DNA of 64,000 nucleotides from Megalonaias nervosa (taxonomy: Eukaryota; Mollusca; Bivalvia; Unionida; Unionidae): contig JAECUM010094150.1 in NCBI GenBank assembly GCA_016617855.1, forward strand, positions 1 through 64,000, in the 5' to 3' direction. Shown piece after piece: positions 13,901 to 25,900 of this stretch. Below the pieces are notes generated by a model. It searched no databases. It worked only from the letters and a program-made list of their open reading frames with translations, and was not told the origin of the DNA. Both the position numbers and the translations under genes were made by a program. Each line of letters begins with the position of its first letter. Position 1 is the first letter of the stretch.

Positions 13901-16900
13901 ATCATATGAAATTCAATGATGGATGGAAATTGGAATTTCGTTGGTTGAGATCAAGTTTGAAGGGACATGAATATGCAGTCTGCTCGTCCCATAAAGATGA
14001 TTTTAAAATCTCTTATGGTGGCAAGAATGGCATCTCTTGTCGTGCAGAAACCCCATTTCATAAAGCATATTAGCTGTGACAACAAATATGCCTTCACTGA
14101 AATCCATGTTCATGGGATTGGCATCAAATGTGGATAAAGTTAAATGTGCTGAGACACTATTTGCCAACTTTATAACTGAATATAATCTCCTGTTTCTGGT
14201 AGCAGATAATTTTTCAGATCTGGTACAAATAATGTTCCCCGACTTCTAAATCACACAAAAAATAATGTTCCCCGACTTCTAAATCACACAAAAAATGATG
14301 TTCCCCGACTTCTAAATCACACAAAAAATAATGTTCCCCGACTTTTAGATCACACAAAAAATAATGTTCCCCGACTTTTAAATCACACAGAGGTTCTCAT
14401 GCAAATGGACAAAAACTATTCACTAAGTGACTGTTCTATTTTTCATAAGAAATCATAATCTTAATAATTTATTATATAAACTTGCTGTCATAAGCAACCA
14501 CCTGCAGAACATGACTAGTGACCATGGTTTTTAGGCAAACTATGCATTTGACACATATGAATTATCACACCACAAAAACTGATACAAATACCAATGGCCT
14601 TTTATTTAATCCTTAGTAAACATGAATTTAAACCAGACTAAAGTATATGTCACTAACTGCCATTATATTTGTCAATGCCTTTGATGAATAAGGTCTTTGT
14701 TTTTGTCTATAACTGTACACTAGGGAGTATCAATAGTTTTTTGGATTTGATTGTTATTATTAATGAGTGGTGATAGCAACAATAGTGATGACAACAGAGG
14801 TGTCTGTAAATTAGGTTTAAGGTTGCAAAGAGTGTGATTTTATAATGAACACATTTGTTCTTTATTTGGAGAATCTTCCTGACATTACAGCATCATTAGA
14901 CCCAAACAGTACCAATCTTGAGCAATTCTGGCAGTCATTCAGCAATCTGAATATACCCACAGGTAGAAAACAATATTAAACTTCTTGCTGGACATTGCCA
15001 CATTCCAGTGCAGACACTAAAAGGACATTTTACTTTCTGAGAAAAATTCAGGCTGACTCCAGAGGAAACTGGGATCCAGTAACAGTAGATCATCTTCTAA
15101 GTGTTGTTGCTGTTGTTATGGATTTAATGTAATTTTTCAGCACATGATGGGCTGGCTATATATGGCAGCCAATAGTGAAGGAAGAAACTGGGAAAACCCT
15201 GTGAAGAATCACAGACCCATGGGAAGCTACTGGCAAGCTTTCTCACTCCCCCACATTAGCTAAGCCAGTGACTTGAACCCATATGAGATGTTAAGTAATC
15301 TGTAAAGGCAAGCATCTTAGACCAATCTGTGGCTCCTAAGTGTTAAGATCAACAATGGTGAGGCCTGCCATCAATATAATCCAGCAATGATCCCCTAAGA
15401 ATGCTAAAAATGCTTGTGGTACATATAATGGAAGAACAGGTGACGCTTGATTTATGCTAATTTGATTTACATGCTTTCATTTTAATGTAATTTATTATGA
15501 AGAAATAACAGTCAATTAGTCACCACTATGCTCATTTTTATGTCATAACTGACGTAGTGTGCATTGACTCAAGCACAGTTCATTTACATGCATTTACATT
15601 AATTTTAATTCACACCATAATCTCTGGAACATTTCTGTGATATAGATCAAGCATCACCTATATGAAAGGCAACAGGTTAATGTGAAAGGGCTGATTTGTG
15701 TGTGTGTATGTGATTTAGATTTTTAATGTAGATTTAACAATTTTTCAGTCATATCGCTATGATGTCTGCAGTGTGACAGTTTATAATGATGTCTAGCACT
15801 GGGGCATCATGCTGCAGACATATGGCATGATGTCCCACCCAGTCACATTATCCTGACACCAGGCCAACCAGTCCTAACACTAACCTCTTAATGCTGAGTG
15901 CAAAGCGAGGCAGCTGTTAGTACCATTTTCTAAAAGTCTTTGGTATGACTCAGCTGGGGTTCGAACCCTCAACCTCCCGCATCCGAGGCAGACGTTCTAA
16001 CCACTAGGCTACTGGAGCGGTCGTGAAAGGACTGACTTGATGAGATGATGTGCATATGTTAATAATAGCAAAATGTAAATTTGTTCAATAATTGTACCTT
16101 TTACCTTTGACAATCCAAACCACCTTAAATTTGACCATCAAACTTATATTTTGGATTTATTGCTGCAGGTTGTATACATTATTTTAACAATTTCTGCCAA
16201 ATTTGAGTGACTTTTGGGTCACCTTTATGGACTTTGTCTATTTAAGATCATGTTACAGCACACTATCATTGACCTCATGTTGGCTGCTTCGCTTGGCGCT
16301 CAGCATTAAGAGGTTAGTGTTAGGACTGGTCAGCCTGGTGTCAGGATAATGTGACTGGGTGGGACATCATGCCACATGTCTGCGGCATGATGCCCCAGTG
16401 CTAGACATCACTATAATCTGTCACACTGCAGACATCATTGCGATATGACTGAAAATTTTTTAAAGCTACGTTAAAAATCTAAATCACACAAACACACATT
16501 GACCTCATGTTGTCATTTACAAGTTAGCATGACATTGACCATTTTTGCTTACTCTGTTTTTAATGGAGGTGGTATTAGCGAGTTAATAATGCTGCATTGC
16601 TAATTTGTGCTCTGATTTTTTCTTATGCCATTTCGATAGAAATGTTAACTAAATGCATGAATGCATAAGTTCAAAGCATAGTCTAGAGGGCATCTAAAAC
16701 CCGACACTGACTATATTTGCTTTTTCCATTAGTAGCAGGAGTGATATAGCGAGTTGGTAATATACCGAATTACTCATTTATGCTTTGTTTTTCTCTTGTG
16801 TCATTACGGTGGGATTGTCAACAAATGCATAAAGAGGAAGTTTGGACTATAGAAGTCCAGAAGGCAGCTAAATAGAAGGAAAGATAGAATAAGTCAAGGA

Positions 16901-19900
16901 AGATAGCATTGATGTCCTCAGTACACATCACAAGTCAACCTCAACTGCGAGTTTTGTGGGGTACAATTGATTCCCTTCCACCTAAAAACTTTTGTCATTT
17001 GCAACTGTCAGCCAAAGTAACATCAGCAGGAGGATAATGTGGAAAGGGTACAACCATCTGCCTTCGAACAGATGTGTCTCTGATCCAGGAGATGACAAAG
17101 CAATTATTGACTTCAGGCCAAATATTACCTCTATTTCTCTTGCTTACTTCCATACCTTTTCCTGACTCATTGGTGGAGTGCCCCCCCCCCGATTTTAGGC
17201 AGTCCAGTGTGCATTTGTCCCCCGCATGTTCGAGCATGGCCTTTGGGCCTGTAAATCAGGAGACATGAGATTTGTTTTGCATCCAATTCATAATACAAAT
17301 GCACCTTCATGGGCCGTCCAGCCGTACCAGCATGGGGACCTTTGGTTAAAATAGTCCAGCCAGCTAGAATTTATGGGGATCTTCGTGACAAATTTGTACT
17401 GTCAGTAATATATACTTAATATGATGGAGATTTCAGTGAGAAATCTGCCCAGCCAGCCAGGCCCTTGGAGTGGCCAGTACTGGTGATAGCCTGACCATCT
17501 TCTATACGCCAGCATCCAGGCCAACCATACACTGAGCAAACCAGCCAACAGTTCCTGCAGTGCCAGACTCCCATATGTTCATTGCTTATCCACAAAGTAG
17601 AGCTAGTGACATTTTCAAAGAGGATGGAATTGAGTCATTGGTTCCACCTGGTATGACTTATCTAGAGCTGCAAGTGGACCCAGAAACTCAACACACATGA
17701 GTGTGATGAAGCTTCTTCAAATCAACTATACTCAGATTCAACCATGGAATAGACTGAATTTAGTTTTAAGGCTACAGTGAAGGAAATTTATGGGATGCTG
17801 GCAGCTTCATAATTCCCTCCACCTCCTACCACTACTCAAGACTATGAAGTTAAAGCATCAGTAGATTTCAGTGAAATGGAAGAGACACCGTCCTTCCTGC
17901 TCCTTCCCAAATTGGCTAAAATTTAGGAGATTCAAGACCTGCTTTCAGGTAGAATTGATGACCCAAAAATTATAAGGCTTTCATCTCGGAAAGCCAAGTT
18001 TCAACTCGTCTTGCTGGTATGAAACTCACTCAAATGCCTTCAGTACTGATCTCTTGGCCCTTGACAAAAATTTAGCAGCTATTCATATGTCCACTCCACT
18101 GTTTTATAAATTGGAAAAAATGTGTTCCATGTCACATCAAAGCTAGTCCAGAATGTCATTGTTATGTCTTCAGTGGTAGATTTGGCTTCATTGGCAGTTT
18201 TCTTACTCGCGGAAAAATCTGGCAATAACCACACTTGGGAGGTGACAGCCAGGATTGCTAATGTCATCAACTGAGCAGCTCACCATGCCATGGTCAGTGC
18301 GTTGACTGCTTCAGCCAACTTAGACCTAATATGACATGATGCATGTCTGCGGTCCACATTGCTTAAACCTTATCATACCCTGGCTTTACTGATGACCCCG
18401 TTTGGGTCAACGTTGCTTTTTATAGGAAGATTTGAAGAAGTTTGAGGTAGGCAGCTCAGGAACTGCCCATCTCACTCTCCAATCAACCCGCACATATGTT
18501 TGGAAACATTCAGCCCCACCAATGCAGAGGGATGTTAAGTGGTCTCAGGACAATTGATCTTTTCAGTCAGATTTGAATCAATGTAGATCCCAACCCAAGG
18601 TTAGGAGACAGCAGTCTAACCAAACTAGGAGGCAACCGTACAGAGGCAGTATGAAACCAAGTTTCTTTGCCTTCAAGCCTCCTAACCGTAAACATTGACC
18701 TATCCTCCCTCAGAATGATTAGCCTTTAGCACACACTTTGCTAAGGTTACTATCATACCAAATATGTTCCTGATAGCTATAGCTTCAGTATGAAGGATAA
18801 GCGAGCTACATGCCCTTTCCATCGACCAAAACTATCTTCAGTTCAGATCCGATGGTTCAGTGGTCCTTTTGACACAAAGAAGTTTTGTAGTCAAAATAGG
18901 TTACCATCTGTTGGTAATCAAAAAGTTGTCATTCGCTCTCTCTTCAACCTCTTTGTGAATGCGAGCATCCTAATTGATATATAATGAGCTTAAAACTGGC
19001 ACCACCTGGTAGTGGTAAATGGGAGGGCATTGGTATGAGTTTCTTCCTTTTGTCTCTGGTATATAGACAGAAATTTACAAATTCTTCTGTTTTGGTAATA
19101 GCTGGATTTGGGAAGTAGCAGAGTTTATTTTTCCAATGTTAATGTGATTGACTAAGTATTCTCTGAGAAAGTACAACATTTGCTTTCATACACTCCCAGA
19201 AAAATAGCAGTCCTTCTTAGAATCAGCCATCAGTCAGTCTGCATTGATTTACATGCAATAGACTCTAGACAAATCTTACAGCTATAGAATTTGCCATAGC
19301 CAGTTATGTAAAAAGCAAACTGTTCCAGATGTAGTTAGGAGTGATGGATAAAGGTTTTGAATTTTTGTAACCAATTAAAACCACATTCTGACAAGAGCTT
19401 CTTAAAATGTGGGCTCTATATTATTTTCCAAATTACCTGCGAAATTTCTTATTATTTGTATGAGAAAGGGTGTTTGGAATCATCCACCATGGTGATTAGC
19501 AAATAAAATCTGATGACTATTTAAATGATGGGGTCAGTCGATCATATCACATCATGACATGTCATAATAACCTTTGAAGCACTTGTGGTACTGAAACCCA
19601 ATATATTACATGGCTTTACAATAAAAAGATCTGGGTTAAGTTCAGTTTTTCACTATTTTCTAACAAAATTTAAGAGAGTTAAGGCCCCTGTTTGACATGG
19701 AAATTCACCATGCAATTACATTTATATTGCATGTGTGTTGTATGAGCACATTTGATTATGTTATTTGTGCTGTTGAAAAATTTTAATCTTGTACTCGATT
19801 AATTCCAGTTTATGGTTGGTTGTAAATCACGTAGGAATTTCTATTTCAGTTGTAGCATATTCTGTCTCTAAATAAAAATGCACATGATTTCTTGTTTTTA

Positions 19901-22900
19901 TTTTGTTCCCCATTTTTAAGAAAGAAAAACAAGGGACATAGTATCTGTCTGGACATCCATCTGTCACACTTTCCCTTAATAAAAAAAATAGTGTCTGGTT
20001 TAAGGAGTTTTTCATGAAATGGTATCATGTGTTATCTTATTGAATTGGAATATGGTATTATTGGTCTTAGAAATAGATTAAAAAATTAGAAAATCAGCCA
20101 AGCACCAGTCTGCTGTGAAGCTGTAATGCAAATCAGTGACTACTGTGATGTTATTTATTTGAAATGGTTCTACAAAAATTAACATTTTCATAACCAAATT
20201 TGTGGGTAGAATGAGAGGTCCAATTGTTTCCACAGAAGGTGTATTGTTTTCTGGATCTTTGAAGTCTTGGTTGTAGCAACCACAGAATCGACCGAAATTA
20301 CTATCCAAGAAATAATAGTGAATTTACAATCATATTAAATACCTTGATAGTTGTAGTGTTGTTTTTTCTTGTTCCAGTGCTAAATCTTCTGGGAAAAGCA
20401 GTAGATATAAACCCTGACCTGGAGGAAATGTGTCTAAAGACTCTACACTCTGCTGTTTGTTCAGAAGATCCACCAGCAAGAAGTGATAATAAATGTACCA
20501 TAATTAACTCAAATAGTTGGACCTCCAATTATCTAGATGCCATACTTTCATAATTTGTAATAATTTTAAATAGTACAAAAAACTTCAAGACACCAAGAAA
20601 GTTTTTACTTAAGCCAAAGAAGACAGAATTGAAGTTGGAGCATAAACTAAGGAATGTTTAGATGTATTGACAAAACAAGTGATTGAGTAGTCAACTATGT
20701 AGCTGTAAAATCTGCCTTGATTACCCTAATTATTACATGGATTAACTGAAGGCATTGTCAGTTAGCAGCAATAAAAACAGTTGACATGCTCCACAACTGT
20801 GATTGAGCAGTTCCCGAAGTAAAGCAAAATGTGAGCTTGTTGATGGTAATGATAAAGGAAAAACCACTTTTCATATTGAGAAATTTGCAGGAAATAATCA
20901 CTTTTATAACTGTAAAATCAATAATCATCAGTGTTATATCAAGCTGACAGATTGCAGACTTATTTTATTTTTACTAATGGAGAGCATACAAAGGGAGACT
21001 GCAGATGTGTGCCTCAATTCCTGTTCTTATATGCAGACTATTATCTTTGATTTCCATTTCCAGGAAACTAAACTGGTATTACATTTATTTCTGATAGAGA
21101 AGTCAACATCTCCAACACTCAAGTTTCACAAGTTTTTGTAGTCTCAGCTTCATTCAATCTATAATATTTCCCCATGGTCCTGTTTTGGATGCAATTGGTT
21201 CAGTCTTTATATATATTATCGGGGTTGAATTAATGGTATTCCATAATTAAATTCCTGAACCAAAATGCTTTGGCTCCATTGTATATTTAAAGCAATTATC
21301 CCCATATTTGGGCTTTAGTGTCAATACAGTAGTCCCCCTCTTATACGGCCACCCCTTCTGCACCGGGAAAGTGGCCTTATAAGACGGGTAGCCTTTCCAG
21401 AGGGGGACTAATTTTTTTGTAAGAAGTATATGTAATGTACGTAGTAAGAAAGCTACATTCTTCAAAGCATTTAATATCTTCATTTAAAAGTAACATTAAT
21501 TATTAAAAGATTCTTCTTCATATAATAATGGACTTATTTCAGTAATATGCATTAATAGTTCTTATTCTTGGCGTAAGTGTATTATGCAAGCGTGTGTTGT
21601 TGTCATGCACATTGTACAACCATTCAAGTTCAACGTCATTTAAATCTTGGTACATACATAATTCTGTTTCTATTTGCTCCATTTTCCCACTGCTGCTGAA
21701 TAACCTCCTTATCGGTTACGATGTTGTTTATTCGAGTCTTTTCAACATAAAATTGTTTTATTTGAGTCTTTTCTACCTAGCAAGTCCCCACTCCCCACCG
21801 CACCCAATGTCATAGAGTAGAATAACCGACTTTTTTCTAAAATAATCTTCTCTGTTTACGTGATGACATGTTAATGTTTGGTAATGATTTATTCGGATGT
21901 TGCTAACTGTATGCGATTTAATTATGCAGACGAAACTTTTGTAGAGGGGACGAAATGCCTTCTTCGTAAAGGAAGCGATAAATGTGTTGTCACATGATTT
22001 TTCAGTCTTTGTCTGGTCTCCTGTTTTGTTCAAGTTAATTTCTCTGTGTGTGTGTGTGTGTGTCGAAACAAAATCTATTTTTAGCCTATGCTGACTCTGT
22101 TATGATCTTGACAATTATGTCCGGTTGTAATCATCAATGTTGCCAACTACAAAACTGATAAAACAATTTTTCTGCATTTAAACAAAAAGCCATGTGTTTT
22201 TAAAAGCAGCAATCTTGTCACATGATTCATTAGTCGCAGTCTGGTACCCTATTGTTTTTACATTTCTTTACACTAAGAGAGAGAAGCCAAAACGGCTTCG
22301 ATATGTACGCAGTTTAACCTGAACAATTGCACCTCGTGGCCGTTTGGATTTGTAAACTTGACAATTATTTTCAGTAGTAATAGCCACTAATTATGAAAGT
22401 GAAGAAGCTCAACTTCTTACTAAGGGAAGCCATAAAGGCTATCAAACTATTTTCCCGCTGACTTGTGTATTGTACATCAATACTGCCACTTCTCGGCTGT
22501 TACAGTACTGTTCAATAATTGTAATCTTAACAATTATCCAAGTGACTAAACCAGACATCTCATGATAACACAGCAGTAAGGCTAATCGGATTACGTGTAT
22601 TTACCTTTTTGTATGGATTAAAATTTGAGTCTTTCTCGGCTTTATGGAATAAATGTGGCTTCTCATGAGGAGTAAATGATATATATTAACCTTGGTGGTA
22701 CATGTACTTTAGTCAACACTTCTGTCAGTAACGAAAACCTGACATCGGGAAACAGAAATCAGATTACTTAACACACGTTATGAATAAAATACTGGTTCTG
22801 GATACATATTACAAAATAAAATGTGGCCACTTGTGAGGGGTAAATTTTATATTTTTGCACTAAAATGCTGGCCACTGGTCATGTTAGCGGGGTGGCCTTT

Positions 22901-25900
22901 CGTGAAGGGTACTTTTGAACACAAACTCGTCGGTGCCAACGGATTCTGGCTGTAAGGAGCGGGTGGCCACTGGTCAGGGGGGCCGTTCAAGAGGGGGACT
23001 ACTGTATAGCTTCAAGCATTTTTTAAGGAAAATGTGGATTATCTTTCAGATATTCAGAGGTAAGATAATATGAATAGATGTATATAATTTCTGTGATATA
23101 TTCTTTTGTCAGAAACAATCTTTATGTTATGAAACAATATTGATGTGTGAACTGGATTATGTTTGTAGAAAAAAGTTTCCACCGAGACTTGCCACCAATG
23201 GCAGTACATGTACATAATGAAGATTGACAAAGAAAAAGAAAAACAAAGACCAGAAATGCAACCAAAATTTTTTATTTGTAAAAGAACATTAAAACATTGT
23301 CATGCTAGTTTTTGGTCTTGGCAAGCAAGAATATAATGCAACTGTGTTTACCTACCTTGATTTTGTACTTGCTTGGTTCATAAATACACAGTTATAATGA
23401 TCAAGATACATATATTAACTTTCTAGAAAATTGATAATTTCCACTAGTGTGAATTGTCCGCACAGAAAGGTAATTTGGGGGTTTTTATGTCTGGATATTT
23501 GGGTAAATAATGGTAATTTGAATAATCAGAGTCTAGCAACATAAAAGTCTGCAAATTTAACCAAAATATAAAAAAATCAAATGAATACTCAAACAATATT
23601 GAATTCTCATTTTATTATTTATTTTTTTAAAATATTCTGGATCACTTTTTACTGGTCGGATTTTAGAGATTTAATTAAAATTTGGTGCAGCAGCATTTTG
23701 ATTTACAGGAAATTTATAATTGTTCAAGGCAGAAGGTACTAGCTGATTAAAAGAAACCCTGGGACACTTTTCAAAAATGTACTGTTGTTTTCCAGAAAAT
23801 ATTGAGGTCATTAAACATACTAGGTGGAATATTCAACATGAAATAAATAATAGGATAAAAGAACATTTATTGTTTCACAAAACTCGGCCTTTTTCAGTGT
23901 GTCCTTTGATTCTGCAGAATGAACATTTGCTTCGAAGATTTGAGTCTTGTTTAACAGAGACAACAGGGACCAGATATTGTTTAACATGTGATGTCATCAC
24001 TGTGTTAGTGCAGTCCACAAATGATGTCCTGGTAAATTTATTAGAAAGCAGCAACTTTAAAAAAGCATTAATTTTTATTTCCCAAGTTGCAACACAAGGA
24101 AGTCCAGGTTAATTCCTTAGAAAGCATTTTAGTGAATTCCTTGCTTGTGCTTTTCGCAGACTACACTGTAGGTACTAAGGCACGATCTGGGAAATGCATA
24201 ATAATTACCAGAAAATAACCTGCATGCAGAAGTATTGTCTAGATCCAGTCTTAAGCTTTTAATAATTGTTTATTTATTTAAATACCCAATTAATCAGCTG
24301 GAAAAATCAGTAATGTTTGATTAATTGACATCCACTATGCAGTATTAGATTAGTGCTCTGAAATGTTAACCAGTCATACTTATAAAGATTGAAGAATTTT
24401 GTTTCAACAGAAATTTATCAATGTGTGTCCTATGAAAGTATGATACAATACGAAAGAACAAATATATATTTCAATATGTTTTCCTATTACACAGAAGTAT
24501 CTCAGTGATACCTAATACAGAAAGGTATGTCAGTGATATGTAAACAGAAAGGTATGTCAGTGATACCTAAATAGAAAGGTATCTCAGTGATACCTAATAC
24601 AGAAAGGTATCTCAGTGATACCTAATACAGAAAGGTGTCTTAAGCGATGTCGTGAAATGATAGTTGTATTTTAATGCAGACCTGGAATGTTTGATTAAGA
24701 TGTTGCACTAAAAATTAAATTGTATGGAAAGGCATGAAATAGCAAAAAGCCTTTGTCTTTTATATCTGCACCACATAGACTTTACCACAAGTTATCTTTG
24801 ATTTCGGAATATGTATAGATATAAAGTTAGACAGTATTTATGATGCATAAAAGAAATACATGTGAGACTAGGAGGATTATTGTAAAATATGCATTATTTT
24901 TCAGCCTTTGAAAACCATTAACCTTGACCTTAAGGGTGTTATTAGGTCACTAGTGCTAGTTGACCTCTGTGTCACAAGGTCAAGTACCAGGATGTTAGGA
25001 GCCCTTCTTGGAGTTGGATTGCAGAGTCCTCTCATCAAACTACAGTCTGAATTGACGACAGTGGACTTCAGGACACTTTATACATTTCTTCAACAGCTTA
25101 TATTACAGGTAGAAAAAAAAAATAGCTAGGAGAACAACACTTACTGTGGATGTGATTTTCACCTGCTGGCCATATTTTCTCACCAGACTTACATGTACTA
25201 CTGTATACACCATAGTGTAAAGTTATTGATTTTCTAGATGGGAGGGAACTCATTTGTCCTGACAATCTTGTACATTTTAATAGCAATAATACATTATCTG
25301 TCACTATATTGCCATGTTTCCTTTCGTTGATGCCATGTCCCCATGGATGAGCTCCTAATCTGAACTTCCACTGTATGGAATGCTCTAGAAATTTAGAGCT
25401 GAGAGAATAAAAAATTAGTATGGTGGTATACCATATTTACCATATATATCGGGACATGATAAAATAATTATTTTTTTTTCCTGTCCCAGAACTTATGGTG
25501 AAAGTTTTTTTCACCTTGGTCATATGTCCCAAGACTTAAGAAAAGAAGTAAATTTGTGTTGAATTTGCCCCCCTCCCCACTTTTTGCAATAAAATAGGTA
25601 AACAAAACGCTTACTTGATAATAAAATGAAAGAAACTAACCTTGTATTGTTATCATTTGTTCTTCTTTTCATCGTGAGCAGTAAAGAATAAAATAATCCA
25701 CAAACTCCGTATATGTAGCGGAGGCATCCATACTGTAGCATGTATTACTTGTGTCCAATAACACATGGCACATTGTTCATTGATGTGAACATTGAGAAAC
25801 AAATTGTGTTTGGTTATACTCAAAGGTTTGAATATGTTATCTGACTGAAAACTAGATCCAACAAAATCGCAAACAAGAGGGAAATAATCAGCTGATTGCA

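Noticed and set aside
14227..14392. Regular 33-bp repeats resembling a CRISPR array
   Set aside because: Units are contiguous with no variable spacers, the host is an animal, and the unit derives from transposon codons.
20803..21141. 112-codon open frame
   Set aside because: No recognisable motif, no splice-like borders that keep phase with neighbouring exons, and AT-rich codons typical of chance frames.
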